Shown one piece after another: positions 15,260-24,352 of a stretch of 31,799 nucleotides of DNA; the first letter of the stretch is position 1; the number at the start of each line of letters is the position of its first letter. A program made the translations under genes and the position numbers. The DNA comes from Clostridium sp. CAG:167 (GTDB lineage: Bacteria > Bacillota > Clostridia > Lachnospirales > Lachnospiraceae): positions 118,044 to 149,842 of the forward strand of contig HF998355.1 of the NCBI GenBank assembly GCA_000433735.1, given 5' to 3'. The notes beneath the pieces were generated by a model that made no database searches, had not been told where the DNA came from, and was given only the letters and a program-made list of their open reading frames with translations.

Positions 15260-16555
15260 TTATTCGTAGCGCAGGGCTTCGATTGGGTTCATTCTGGCTG
15301 CCTTGTTGGCCGGATAGTATCCGAAGAAAATACCGATCACCATGGAGAATACAACGGATCCGATCATAGCTGTTACCGGTGCTGTAGCTGAATAACCGAG
15401 AATCGAAGCTGCTACCGCGCCCAGGATCAGCCCCAGGATGATCCCCAGGATACCGCCAATGAGACACAAGATCATGGATTCTATAATAAACTGCAAACGG
15501 ATGGAACTGTTTTTGGCACCTAATGCCTTTCTGGTTCCGATTTCTCTGGTCCGCTCTGTAATGGATACCAGCATGATATTCATGACACCGATTCCCCCTA
15601 CCAAAAGGGAAATGCCTGCGATAAAAGCAATGGCGATGGACACTGTGCCGATCATTTCATTCATGGAACTTGTCATGGAACTCATCGTAGAAGAACTAAT
15701 CTCATAGTCCTCATTCTGAGCATAGTCGTTTAAGTTCATGTAATTTTCTACGGATTCTGCAAAGTCCGTTACACTGCTGACGGTAGAGGCTGTCACAATG
15801 GTAAACTGCTCATAGCCATCGTCTGTGTGGAACTTTTCTTTGCTGCTTGTGATGGGAAGATAAGCTGTGGTAGTTACATCCTCATCGGAATCCGAGGAAA
15901 AAGAATCCGCATCTTCGTCATATTCATACACGCCTACAATGTAAAAACTATAATATACATTGTTGATATCCACATTGATCTTCTGACCAAGTGCCGCATC
16001 ATTATCTCCGTCAAACATGTTTTCCACTACCTTGTTAGAGACCATGATGACACTTTTTTTGCCGTCCACATCCTGATCTGTAAGGTATCGTCCGGCCAAA
16101 AGTGTTATATCATTGGCATCAAAATAGCCTGTATTGATACCGGTAAGACTTACATTGGCACTGTTTTCTCCTGACTTCACTGTTCCGCTTCCCGCACTCT
16201 CCGACAGAGAAATAGAATCGATCTGGGATGAAAACTGTTTTTTCACCTGCTCGATCATATCATCTGTGATACGGTCTTCTTCATCCAGACTTACCTGCTT
16301 ATTGGACTTGCCAAATTTCATTCCATTGCTTCTTGTTTCCTGCTGCTCGGATTTTTGCTTAACTCCCACTGTCACATTGTTGGCACCCATCTCTGCAAAT
16401 GTGTCCGTAATAGATGTAGTTAGAGACGAACTGACCGTCATGATGGCAATGACGGAACCAATACCGATGATGATACCTAACATAGTCAGCAGGGAGCGAA
16501 GCTTATTGCTGAGCAGTCCATTCAATGCCAGTTTTATATTTTCAAAAATCAACAT
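15260..16555 (-). CDS. MacB/FtsX-family ABC transporter permease
   Basis: This 431-residue permease has one N-terminal TM (about 18-40), a large extracytoplasmic domain (about 41-305, MacB-PCD type with DITLLAGRYL and VIMVSNKVV segments) and three C-terminal helices. It contains ERTREIGTRKALGAK, the cytoplasmic coupling motif of MacB-type permeases. These act as mechanotransmission pumps, exporting peptides, antibiotics or lipids together with an ATPase and a membrane-fusion-like adaptor. The ATG overlaps the end of the ATPase gene by seven bases. The cargo is unknown. The extracytoplasmic domain is rich in Ser/Asp, as in several Gram-positive homologues. Confidence 0.93.
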   Translation of the reverse strand: MLIFENIKLALNGLLSNKLRSLLTMLGIIIGIGSVIAIMTVSSSLTTSITDTFAEMGANNVTVGVKQKSEQQETRSNGMKFGKSNKQVSLDEEDRITDDMIEQVKKQFSSQIDSISLSESAGSGTVKSGENSANVSLTGINTGYFDANDITLLAGRYLTDQDVDGKKSVIMVSNKVVENMFDGDNDAALGQKINVDINNVYYSFYIVGVYEYDEDADSFSSDSDEDVTTTAYLPITSSKEKFHTDDGYEQFTIVTASTVSSVTDFAESVENYMNLNDYAQNEDYEISSSTMSSMTSSMNEMIGTVSIAIAFIAGISLLVGGIGVMNIMLVSITERTREIGTRKALGAKNSSIRLQFIIESMILCLIGGILGIILGLILGAVAASILGYSATAPVTAMIGSVVFSMVIGIFFGYYPANKAARMNPIEALRYE

Positions 16556-17259
16556 ACTCTGCTGCCTCCCCTCTCTGCTACGATCTCACCATCTTTTAAG
16601 GTCAGGATCCGTTCTGTCTCTTCTGCCAGTTCCTGGGAGTGGGTGATCAATACAATAGTTTTCCCCTGCTCTTTGTGAAGCTTGTGAAAAATATCCATGA
16701 TCTTTCTTCCGGTCTTTGAATCCAGTGCACCGGTAGGCTCATCTGCCAAGATAATGGAAGGGTTGTTGGCCATAGCCCTTGCAATGGCCACTCGCTGCTT
16801 TTGTCCACCGGACAATTCATCGGAGCGGTGATCCATCCGCTCCCTCATTCCTACCATCTCAAGAAGCTCTTTGGCCCGTCTGGTCCGCTCCCTTTTAGGT
16901 ACCGCCCCATACAGCATAGGTAGTTCCACATTGGCCAGTGCCGTGGTCCGGGCAATCAGATTATAAGTCTGAAAAACAAAGCCGATCTGTTGGTTCCGGA
17001 TCTCTGACAATTCTTTATCTTTGGCTTTTGCCACATCAATACCGGTAAGGATATAGTCTCCCATGGTAGGGCGGTCCAGGGCACCGATAATATTCATCAG
17101 CGTGGATTTACCGGATCCGGATTCGCCTACGATGGATACAAACTCGCCTTCCTTTACCGTCAGATCAATTCCGTGGAGAATTTCCAGTTCATTGGGTTTT
17201 CCTTCATAAAACCGCTTTACGATCTTTTTTAATTCGATCATTGATCTTCGATTTTCCAT
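16549..17259 (-). CDS. MacB/LolD-type ABC transporter ATPase
   Basis: This 236-residue ATPase partners the adjacent permease. Walker A is GESGSGKST (45-53), the Q-loop is FQTYNLI, the signature is LSGGQKQR (149-156), Walker B is IILADEP (169-175) and the H-loop ITHS is present. An open frame extends upstream into the adaptor gene, but AGGAGG six bases before the ATG at 17259 marks the true start, and the upstream residues are low-complexity Ala-rich sequence. The gene begins 10 bases after the adaptor stop. Confidence 0.95.
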   Translation of the reverse strand: MENRRSMIELKKIVKRFYEGKPNELEILHGIDLTVKEGEFVSIVGESGSGKSTLMNIIGALDRPTMGDYILTGIDVAKAKDKELSEIRNQQIGFVFQTYNLIARTTALANVELPMLYGAVPKRERTRRAKELLEMVGMRERMDHRSDELSGGQKQRVAIARAMANNPSIILADEPTGALDSKTGRKIMDIFHKLHKEQGKTIVLITHSQELAEETERILTLKDGEIVAERGGSRVC

Positions 17260-17269
17260 AAGGCACCTC

Positions 17270-18751
17270 CTACATTCTCGGGCCGCCACCACCTGGGCCG
17301 CCGCCACTTGGAGCGCCTCCGCCCATATTGCCGCCTCCGCCTCCAAGCATACCGGATAAGCCGGAGGAATCAGAAGAATCCTTGGAACTTGAGGAAGAAG
17401 TAGAGTCAGATGGTATGATCACTTTCAGTCCTTCACTGAGACCATCACCGGATACTGCTACATAATAGTCACTTTCCATTCCTTTTGTGACAGTAACCTC
17501 TTTTTTAGAGGTTCCATCCTGTACATAGATCACACTGTCACCGGAGTTATTGGTATGAATGGCATCATACGGTACCGCATAGACATCTTTCGCTTCTTTC
17601 AGGATAATACTGCATTTGGCGGTCATGCCTACTCTCAGTTTGTCATTGCTGTCTTTTACCTTAATGGTTACCTCATAGCCGGAACTACTGGAAGATGAGG
17701 AAGAGCTTCCGCCTCCCGCACTGCTCTGGGCTGTCGCTCCATTGCCGGAAGAAGAAGCGGAGGAAGATAAACTGCTTCCTGTTGTCAGTGCCACATAAGT
17801 AATCTCTCCCTGTATCTCTGTATCATCGGTGGCATCCGTCAGGATCACTACTTTCTGGCCTTTCTTTACATTGGCAATATCATACTCACTGACAGTGGTA
17901 GATACCTGGAATTTGCTGCAGTCACTGATCTCGAACATGTCACCGCCACTGTATGTGTCGCCGGCCTCTACCCCCACTGCGGTAATGGTTCCGCTGATCG
18001 GTGCTGTAATAACACAGTTTTCCAGCGCTTCTGTGGCATCATCCACGGACTTCTGAGCCTCTTTTAAACTCTTTTTATTGCTGTTTTCTGTGGTTGTCAC
18101 TGATTCTTTTGCATTCTCGATGCTTTCTTTATTCTGCTTATTGCTGCTGGTCTGCTGGGAGACAGCCTGCTCATAAGCGGATTTTGCCTGCTGCAAAGTC
18201 TGGTTTGCTTTTGTTTTTTCCTGCTCATTCTTTGCCTGGCTTACTGCTTTTTTTGCTGCTTCGTATGTTTTCTTTGCGGAAGCCACTTCTTTCTGCAGTT
18301 TCTTTTTCTGTGTCGTATATGTCTCTTTCGCATCCCTTAATTTACGCTTTGCTGATTTTAACTGGGATGCATTCTGGGTAATGGTATCAGAAAGACTTTC
18401 TTTGGCATCACTTAATGTTGTCTGCAATTCGCTTTCATCAAAGGTAACCAGGCTCTGTCCTTTTTTCACGGTATCTCCTTCGGATACCAGGACTTTTTTG
18501 ATCTTAACATTGGATACGCTGGCACTGACCGTTTTTGAATTGGCACTTTCTAATGTACCGGTTGCACTGATGGAGCTGGTCAGATCCATTTTAGATAATT
18601 GTATGATGTTTTGCTTTGCCTGCATTTTCTGCGTTGATTCCTTCCCCTTTAGCAATGTTTTCGGAAGGATCACCGCTGCGGCGATGGCTGCCACCACAAC
18701 CACGGAAAGGATGATCGTCCCCTTTTTGTGTTTTTTGAACCACTTTTTCAT
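17270..18751 (-). CDS. HlyD/MacA-like efflux adaptor protein
   Basis: This 493-residue adaptor has a basic N-terminus, one TM helix (about 13-33), a lipoyl-like half near ISATGTLESANSKTV, a long Lys/Gln/Ala-rich coiled-coil hairpin (about 105-230), the second lipoyl half (ENCVITAPISGTITAVGVEA) and beta-barrel domains. A poly-Ser loop (about 320-360) interrupts the barrel region. The tail is Gly/Pro/Met-rich (GGGGGNMGGGAPSGGG) and may be disordered or wall-facing. In Gram-positive bacteria such adaptors work with MacB-like pumps without an outer-membrane channel. GGAGG five bases before the ATG at 18751 is preferred over an in-frame TTG at 18763. It is the first gene of the operon. Confidence 0.93.
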   Translation of the reverse strand: MKKWFKKHKKGTIILSVVVVAAIAAAVILPKTLLKGKESTQKMQAKQNIIQLSKMDLTSSISATGTLESANSKTVSASVSNVKIKKVLVSEGDTVKKGQSLVTFDESELQTTLSDAKESLSDTITQNASQLKSAKRKLRDAKETYTTQKKKLQKEVASAKKTYEAAKKAVSQAKNEQEKTKANQTLQQAKSAYEQAVSQQTSSNKQNKESIENAKESVTTTENSNKKSLKEAQKSVDDATEALENCVITAPISGTITAVGVEAGDTYSGGDMFEISDCSKFQVSTTVSEYDIANVKKGQKVVILTDATDDTEIQGEITYVALTTGSSLSSSASSSGNGATAQSSAGGGSSSSSSSSSGYEVTIKVKDSNDKLRVGMTAKCSIILKEAKDVYAVPYDAIHTNNSGDSVIYVQDGTSKKEVTVTKGMESDYYVAVSGDGLSEGLKVIIPSDSTSSSSSKDSSDSSGLSGMLGGGGGNMGGGAPSGGGPGGGGPRM

Positions 18752-18791
18752 AGTTACCTCCAATCTTGAATCTCTGTTTGTTTGTATTTAG

Positions 18792-18821
18792 ATTAGAGGA
18801 AAAATATGTAAAAGATGTGAA
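18792..18821 (-). promoter_or_regulatory. Probable promoter of the MacAB-like operon
   Basis: On the minus strand TTCACA (18816-18821) and TCTAAT (18792-18797) are 18 bases apart. On the plus strand ATGT repeats at 18806 and 18815, nine bases apart, overlapping the spacer; a response-regulator site is possible but weakly supported. Confidence 0.4.
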
Positions 18822-18843
18822 TGAACTTTGAGGATTTATTCAC

Positions 18844-18887
18844 AAAAAGAACATAGGAGCTACACACCTAACAGGTGCTGCAGCTCC
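18844..18887 (-). terminator. Terminator after dusB
   Basis: GGAGCT (18856-18861) pairs with AGCTCC (18882-18887), and an inner CACCT/AGGTG pair adds a second helix. An imperfect T-run follows on the minus strand. The last dusB codons and stop lie inside the hairpin. Confidence 0.65.
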
Positions 18888-19828
18888 TCCAATGTCTCTA
18901 TTTCATTCATAGCCCGCCGCAATGCGCCGGAATGTGGATATCCTCCTGTGTAACTGGCAACATGGGTACGCATCTCCATCATGCCTCGTTTTTCACCCTT
19001 CCATTCCACCTGCATCCTGGCATGTCTCATTATGGTCTGACATACCACTTCAAAAGGCGGTCTCTCTTCCAGGACTCCTGTCTCAAAATAGGTCTTCATC
19101 TGATGGAAAATCCAGGGATTTCCCCTGGCAGCCCGGCCGATCATAACTCCATCGCATCCGGTTTCTTTCATCATTCTCTCTGCATCCAGTGGCGTGCGGA
19201 TGTCTCCGTTGCCGATCACCGGGATTGATACCGCATCTTTTACTCTGGCGATGATATCCCAGTCTGCCTGTCCACTGTAATACTCTTCTCTGGTCCTTCC
19301 ATGGACAGCCAGGGCACTAACCCCTACACTTTCCAGTGCTTTTGCCATTTCTACTGCCTGGGCCTCCCCCTTGGCAAATCCTTTCCGGATCTTTACGGTA
19401 ACCGGTTTGTCAATAGCTTTCACTGTTTTTTCCATAATCTTTGCCGCCAGAGAAATATTTTTCAAAAGAGCGGATCCCTCTCCGTTATTCACTACTTTGG
19501 GTACCGGGCATCCCATATTAAAATCCAGAATATCAAAATTTCTCTCTTCGATCCTCTTTGCCATTTCACTGACAATATCCGGATCCGAACCAAAAAGCTG
19601 CAAAGATACAGGTCGTTCTTCTTCCTGTATCTTTAAAAGATCTTCTGTATTTTTATTGTTATAATAGATTCCCTTGGCACTGACCATCTCTGTACAGATC
19701 AGATCGGCTCCCTGTTCCTTGCAGAGTAGGCGGAACGGCAGATCCGTCACCCCCGCCATGGGGGCCAGAACCACTCTTCCGGGTAATGTTACTTTTCCAA
19801 TGGAAAAACCTTTACTATAATCACTCAT
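18860..19828 (-). CDS. dusB: tRNA-dihydrouridine synthase DusB
   Basis: This 322-residue flavoenzyme reduces uridine to dihydrouridine in the tRNA D-loop. Evidence is the N-terminal VVLAPMAGVTDLPFR, catalytic Cys107 in FNMGCPVPKV, the FMN-phosphate segments VHGRTREEYYSG and GNGDI, and IGRAARGNPWIF. A C-terminal helical domain ends in THVASYTGG. The length matches DusB. An upstream ATG at 19852 is in frame but lacks a ribosome site; AAAGG nine bases before the ATG at 19828 is better, giving an 8-base overlap with coaX. The coaX-dusB neighbourhood is common in Firmicutes. Confidence 0.95.
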   Translation of the reverse strand: MSDYSKGFSIGKVTLPGRVVLAPMAGVTDLPFRLLCKEQGADLICTEMVSAKGIYYNNKNTEDLLKIQEEERPVSLQLFGSDPDIVSEMAKRIEERNFDILDFNMGCPVPKVVNNGEGSALLKNISLAAKIMEKTVKAIDKPVTVKIRKGFAKGEAQAVEMAKALESVGVSALAVHGRTREEYYSGQADWDIIARVKDAVSIPVIGNGDIRTPLDAERMMKETGCDGVMIGRAARGNPWIFHQMKTYFETGVLEERPPFEVVCQTIMRHARMQVEWKGEKRGMMEMRTHVASYTGGYPHSGALRRAMNEIETLEELQHLLGV

Positions 19829-20603
19829 GTTCGCTAGCCTTTGTCTTTTCATAAATAATACGGATTCCCTGCAGGGTCAGTTCCGGATCGTAAACATTGA
19901 TCTTATCTGTTCCCTCGGAAATGATCCGTCCAAGTCCTCCGGTTGCCACTACACGGATCCCCTCAAAGCCGGATTCCTCCTTAAACTTGTCGATAATATA
20001 CTCTGCCTGGCCAATGGTTCCGTATACAAGTCCTGCCTGCATACTGGTAGTGGTAGTTTTCGCCAGGATGGAATCTGGTTTTACGATTTCGATCTCAGGC
20101 AGTTTGGCTGCATTGCTCCAAAGCGCTTTGGCACTAATGCGGATCCCCGGTGCCGTCACACCGGCAATAAAGGCTCCTGCCTCGGTTACCAGGTCATAAG
20201 TGGTGGCTGTTCCGTAATCAATAACGATCACCGGACCACCATACAGATAATAGGCTGCCACCGCATCTACCACACGGTCCGCACCAATTTCTGCCGGATT
20301 GGTGGTAGCAATACGGATTCCTGTTTTGGTTCCCTGTCCTACAATCATCGGTTCACAATGAAGATACTTCTTGATTCCGCTTGTAAGGGAATACATGATC
20401 TTTGGTACTACCGAACAGATCACTACATCCTCCACATCTTCTGCCGATACATGCTGATGGGACAACTGCTCCATGATCTGCACGCCAAACTCGTCTGAAG
20501 TCCTTGGCAGACTGGTAGTAAGCCGGAACTGGTGCAGGATCCGTTTGCCATCCAGCAGTCCAAAAGTAAGATTGGTATTTCCTATATCAATTGCTAGTAT
20601 CAT
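19821..20603 (-). CDS. coaX: Type III pantothenate kinase CoaX
   Basis: This 260-residue kinase catalyses the first step of coenzyme A synthesis. It belongs to the ASKHA fold, with DIGNTN (6-11) as the phosphate loop, GADRVVDAVAAYY (pantothenate site), DYGTATTYD and ATGGLG. Type III enzymes need a monovalent cation and are not inhibited by CoA. The open frame extends 30 residues further, but GGAGG before the ATG at 20603 and the normal family N-terminus (MILAIDIGNTN) settle the start. It overlaps the DUF6145 gene by 17 bases and dusB by eight. Confidence 0.96.
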   Translation of the reverse strand: MILAIDIGNTNLTFGLLDGKRILHQFRLTTSLPRTSDEFGVQIMEQLSHQHVSAEDVEDVVICSVVPKIMYSLTSGIKKYLHCEPMIVGQGTKTGIRIATTNPAEIGADRVVDAVAAYYLYGGPVIVIDYGTATTYDLVTEAGAFIAGVTAPGIRISAKALWSNAAKLPEIEIVKPDSILAKTTTTSMQAGLVYGTIGQAEYIIDKFKEESGFEGIRVVATGGLGRIISEGTDKINVYDPELTLQGIRIIYEKTKASEHE

Positions 20604-20955
20604 TTGTTTCCTCCAATACGGCTTTCTTTTTCTCTTCATCCTGCAGCATAAAAATGTGGTAAAATGTCTCCAGGTTTTCGAGTAATTCCGCATATTTTCC
20701 GCGATATTGTTTGATCTTTAAATGACTTCCGATCTCATCATAGGCAAAATCATTTTCTTTTGCCGTGGTAGACATATACAGGGTGCCGTCTTCATCAAAT
20801 TCCATGGTAAACACCCCGCCTACATCTGCCGTCAGCGTCACCGCCATGATCTTCAGTTCTTCCTGAATTGCCGTAGGCAGTGCCTGATATCTTGGATTAA
20901 AATAATATTTTTGCTCGTATGCACTGCAGGCACACAAAATCTGTTCTTCGTTCAC
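20587..20955 (-). CDS. DUF6145 family protein
   Basis: This 122-residue soluble, acidic protein is of unknown function. The family is recognised by the opening LCACSAYEQKYYFNPRY, the middle GGVFTMEFDEDGTLYM and DEIGSHLKIKQ. The start is GTG with AGGAGG five bases upstream. It lies 18 bases after citrate synthase and overlaps coaX. No TM helix or signal peptide is visible. Family assignment is from memory of similar Lachnospiraceae proteins. Confidence 0.75.
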   Translation of the reverse strand: MNEEQILCACSAYEQKYYFNPRYQALPTAIQEELKIMAVTLTADVGGVFTMEFDEDGTLYMSTTAKENDFAYDEIGSHLKIKQYRGKYAELLENLETFYHIFMLQDEEKKKAVLEETNDTSN

Positions 20956-20973
20956 AACAGCCTCCTGTCAGGA

Positions 20974-22344
20974 TCAATCTCTTTCATTCATTGGTACATA
21001 TGGCTTATGTTTTGCCACTGCCTTATAAGCAGGACGGATGATCTTGCCGGCATTTACCAGTTCTTCCAGACGATGTGCACTCCATCCGGCGATTCGTCCG
21101 ATGGCAAACAACGGTGTATACAACTCCAACGGAAGTTCCAGCATACTGTATACAAACCCACTGTAAAAATCAATATTGGCACTGACACCTTTGTAAATAT
21201 GTCTTTCCTCTGCAATCACCTTTGGCGCCAGAGTCTCAACCATTTTATAGAGAGCAAATTCTTTTTCTTTGCCCTTTTCTACAGCCAGTTTTTCTACAAA
21301 CTTGCGCAGAGTACGGGCTCTTGGGTCAGAAATAGAATATACCGCATGTCCCATACCATAGATAAGGCCTGCCTTGTCAAAGGCATTGTGGTTTAACAAA
21401 GCTGTCAGATAACTGCGGACAGCCTCCTCATCTTCCCAGTCTTTTACATGCTCTTTCATGTCTTCAAACATCATAGATACCTTTTTGTTGGCACCTCCGT
21501 GTCTTGGTCCTTTCAGAGAACCTAACGAAGCAGAGATTGCTGCATAAGTATCGGTTCCGGAAGAGGTTACTACATGATCGGTAAAGGTAGAGTTATTTCC
21601 ACCACCGTGTTCAGCATGAAGAACCAGGGCTACATCCAGGACCTTTGCCTCCAGTTTTGTGAACTGGCTGTCCGGCCGCAGCATATGAAGAATATTTTCC
21701 GCTGTGGAATATTCCGGTTTTGGCGGATGCAGAAAGAAACTGGATCCACCGTGGAAATAACGCACCGTCTGATACCCGTAAACAGAAAACATGGGGAACA
21801 GGGCTACTAACTGCAGACACTGTCTCAGTACATTTTCTGTGGATGTGTCATCTGCCCGGTCATCATAAGAATACAGTGTCAGTACACTTCTCGCCAGTGT
21901 ATTCATCAGATCCACACTAGGGGCTTTCATGATTATATCCCGCACAAAACTGGTTGGGAGGCTCTGGCGGTAGTACGCCAGAAGATCCTTCAACTCATTT
22001 AATTCTTTTTCATTTGGAAGTTTACCAAACAAAAGAAGATATACTACTTCCTCATATCCAAATCGTTTTTCGGCCAAAAAACCGCCTACGATCTCTTCTA
22101 TATCAATTCCCTGATAATACAGTTTACCATCACAAGGCACCCACTCGTCGTCTTCCATTTTTCTTGAGCGGATCTCGGAGATCTCAGTCAGACCAGTCAG
22201 TACTCCCTGTCCGTTCAGATCCCTCAGTCCTCGTTTTACTTCATATTTACCAAAAAGGGTAGAGTCAATGGTACTGCTTTCCTCGCAGACTGACGCCATT
22301 TTAGCGATCCAGTCACTGCCATATTCAGCATTCAGATTATCCAT
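20974..22344 (-). CDS. gltA: Citrate synthase
   Basis: This 456-residue enzyme condenses oxaloacetate and acetyl-CoA to citrate. The catalytic set is complete: His246 (AEHGGGNN), His333 (GMGHAVYS) and Asp392 (NIDFYSG); GPRHGGAN (279-286) is also conserved. The N-terminal 60 residues are longer than in the small dimeric enzymes, which is typical of clostridial homologues. AAAGGAG precedes the ATG. It sits 40 bases after argF with no terminator between, so the two are probably co-transcribed. Citrate synthase and OTC both supply the glutamate/arginine side of metabolism. A 2-methylcitrate activity is possible but no prp genes are nearby. Confidence 0.94.
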   Translation of the reverse strand: MDNLNAEYGSDWIAKMASVCEESSTIDSTLFGKYEVKRGLRDLNGQGVLTGLTEISEIRSRKMEDDEWVPCDGKLYYQGIDIEEIVGGFLAEKRFGYEEVVYLLLFGKLPNEKELNELKDLLAYYRQSLPTSFVRDIIMKAPSVDLMNTLARSVLTLYSYDDRADDTSTENVLRQCLQLVALFPMFSVYGYQTVRYFHGGSSFFLHPPKPEYSTAENILHMLRPDSQFTKLEAKVLDVALVLHAEHGGGNNSTFTDHVVTSSGTDTYAAISASLGSLKGPRHGGANKKVSMMFEDMKEHVKDWEDEEAVRSYLTALLNHNAFDKAGLIYGMGHAVYSISDPRARTLRKFVEKLAVEKGKEKEFALYKMVETLAPKVIAEERHIYKGVSANIDFYSGFVYSMLELPLELYTPLFAIGRIAGWSAHRLEELVNAGKIIRPAYKAVAKHKPYVPMNERD

Positions 22345-22384
22345 ATTGGCTCCTTTCTCTAACTATCCTATAATTATCAGTTTC

Positions 22385-23374
22385 CTATCCGATCAGTGTT
22401 GCATACATAACCGCTTTAATGGTGTGCATACGGTTCTCTGCCTCACGGAACACAACATCCGCATATTTTTCAAACACTTCATCGGTTACTTCCATTTCTG
22501 TCAGACCGTATTTTTCGTAGATCTCTTTTCCGATCACAGTTTTCAGGTCATGGAAAGCCGGGAGGCAGTGCATAAATACAGCACTGTCCTTGGCGTTGTC
22601 CATTGCCTTCTGATTGATCTGGTATGGGCTCAGTGCTTTAATACGCTCTGCCCACACTTCATCCGGTTCACCCATGGATACCCACACATCTGTGTACAAT
22701 ACATCGGCATCTTTTGTGCCCTCTTCTACACTTTCTGTCAATGTGATGCTGCCGCCGCTTTCCTTTGCATACTCTTCACACTGGGCAACCAGTTCCTTGT
22801 TTGGGAAATATTCTTTTGGCGCACAGGCAGTAAAATGCATTCCCATTTTCGTGCAGGCGATCATCAAGGAATTTCCCATGTTATAACGGGCATCTCCCAT
22901 ATAAGTAAGACGGATTCCTTTCAAAGAGCCAAACTGTTCTTCAATAGTAAGAAGATCTGCCAACATCTGGGTCGGATGATACTCATTGGTCAGTCCGTTC
23001 CATACAGGAACGCCGGCATACTGAGCCAGTTCTTCCACGATCTCCTGGCCGTATCCACGATACTCAATTCCGTCAAACATACGGCCTAATACTCTGGCTG
23101 TATCGGCAATGCTTTCCTTTTTTCCGATCTGTGATCCCTTTGGATCCAGATACGTAACACCCATTCCCAGGTCGTGGGCTGCAACTTCAAAAGAACAGCG
23201 GGTTCTTGTACTTGTCTTTTCAAAGATCAGCGCAATGTTCTTTCCTTCTAATGGTTTCTCAACCACGCCTTCTTTTTTCTTTTTCTTCAAATCCTTTGCC
23301 AGATCCAGCATGTAGCGGATCTCCTCCGGTGTAAAATCCTTTAATGTCAAAAAATGTCTGCCTTTTAAGCTCAT
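22385..23374 (-). CDS. argF: Ornithine carbamoyltransferase
   Basis: This 329-residue enzyme joins carbamoyl phosphate and ornithine to citrulline. Visible motifs are STRTR (55-59, carbamoyl phosphate), HPTQ (133-136), SMGEP (233-237, the ornithine-specific loop) and HCLPAFHD (269-276, with the catalytic Cys). The length is normal. It could serve synthesis (argF) or the arginine deiminase route (arcB); no arc or other arg gene is present to decide. GGAGG lies eight bases before the ATG, inside the end of the SPFH gene. Confidence 0.95.
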   Translation of the reverse strand: MSLKGRHFLTLKDFTPEEIRYMLDLAKDLKKKKKEGVVEKPLEGKNIALIFEKTSTRTRCSFEVAAHDLGMGVTYLDPKGSQIGKKESIADTARVLGRMFDGIEYRGYGQEIVEELAQYAGVPVWNGLTNEYHPTQMLADLLTIEEQFGSLKGIRLTYMGDARYNMGNSLMIACTKMGMHFTACAPKEYFPNKELVAQCEEYAKESGGSITLTESVEEGTKDADVLYTDVWVSMGEPDEVWAERIKALSPYQINQKAMDNAKDSAVFMHCLPAFHDLKTVIGKEIYEKYGLTEMEVTDEVFEKYADVVFREAENRMHTIKAVMYATLIG

Positions 23375-23377
23375 TTG

Positions 23378-24313
23378 TCAGTCCTCCTTTGCTGTCTCTA
23401 CCAGAGATTTTGCCAGGCCGGCAATTCCCTGTATCTCCGATGGTATAATGATCTTGGTTGCCTTTCCGTCCGCTGCTTTTTCAAAGGCCTCCAGGCTCTT
23501 CAATGTCAGTACCGGACTGGTTGGCGTTGCCTCATTCAGGTACTGGATACCCTGTGCCGTCGCTTTCTGTACGGCTTCAATGGCCTGAGCCTTACCTTCT
23601 GCCTCCCGGATCATGGCTTCTTTCTTTGCCTCTGCCCGGAGGATGGCTGCCTCTTTTTCTGCTTCTGCTTCCAAAATGGCTGATTCTTTTTTACCTTCTG
23701 CTACCAATACGGTAGATTTTTTCTCTCCTTCTGCCCGGAGAATGGACTCTCGTCTCTCTCGCTCTGCCTTCATCTGCTTCTCCATGGAATCCTGGATTTC
23801 CCTTGGCGGAATGATATTCTTTAACTCAACCCGGTTTACTTTGATGCCCCATGGATCGGTAGCAATATCCAGATTGGAACGCATATGGGTATTGATAGTC
23901 TCACGGGATGTCAAAGTCTGATCCAGTTCCAGATCACCAATAATATTTCTAAGAGTCGTGGCTGTAAGATTTTCAATGGCCATGATCGGCGCCTCGACTC
24001 CATAAGTGAAAAGCTTCGGATCTGTAATCTGGAAAAATACAACGGTATCGATCTGCATAGTTACATTATCTTTTGTGATCACCGGCTGTGGAGCAAAATC
24101 CATAACCTGCTCTTTCAGATTCACTTTTCTGGCTACTTTATCAATAATAGGGACTTTAAAATGAATTCCTACATTCCAGGTTGCCTGATATCCCCCCAGT
24201 CTCTCTACAATGTATGCGTGTGCCTGTGGTACGATCTTAATGCAGGATGCCAAAAGCCACAACACAATAAATAAAATGACACAAATAATAATAATCGTTG
24301 ATTCTGTTCCCAT
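23378..24313 (-). CDS. SPFH/band 7 (stomatin-like, QmcA-type) membrane protein
   Basis: This 311-residue protein has a single N-terminal TM (about 7-26), a band 7 domain beginning IVPQAHAYIVERLGGYQ, and a long Ala/Glu/Lys coiled coil (about 185-255). The C-terminus is helical. Stomatin-like proteins form membrane rings or microdomains and often pair with NfeD, as here; the NfeD gene is 39 bases upstream. GGAGG precedes the ATG at 24313; an ATG four codons earlier overlaps that site and is rejected. Involvement in membrane protein quality control is known for relatives, not shown here. Confidence 0.94.
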   Translation of the reverse strand: MGTESTIIIICVILFIVLWLLASCIKIVPQAHAYIVERLGGYQATWNVGIHFKVPIIDKVARKVNLKEQVMDFAPQPVITKDNVTMQIDTVVFFQITDPKLFTYGVEAPIMAIENLTATTLRNIIGDLELDQTLTSRETINTHMRSNLDIATDPWGIKVNRVELKNIIPPREIQDSMEKQMKAERERRESILRAEGEKKSTVLVAEGKKESAILEAEAEKEAAILRAEAKKEAMIREAEGKAQAIEAVQKATAQGIQYLNEATPTSPVLTLKSLEAFEKAADGKATKIIIPSEIQGIAGLAKSLVETAKED

Positions 24314-24352
24314 ATAAACCTCCATTCCGAAACCGCTTTCGCCGGTCTCTGC

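Noticed and set aside
22268..23089. Long plus-strand open frame opposite argF (similar ones oppose coaX and citrate synthase)
   Set aside because: It mirrors strongly conserved minus-strand genes, has no good ribosome site and its translation is rich in Cys, Phe and His, as expected for antisense frames.
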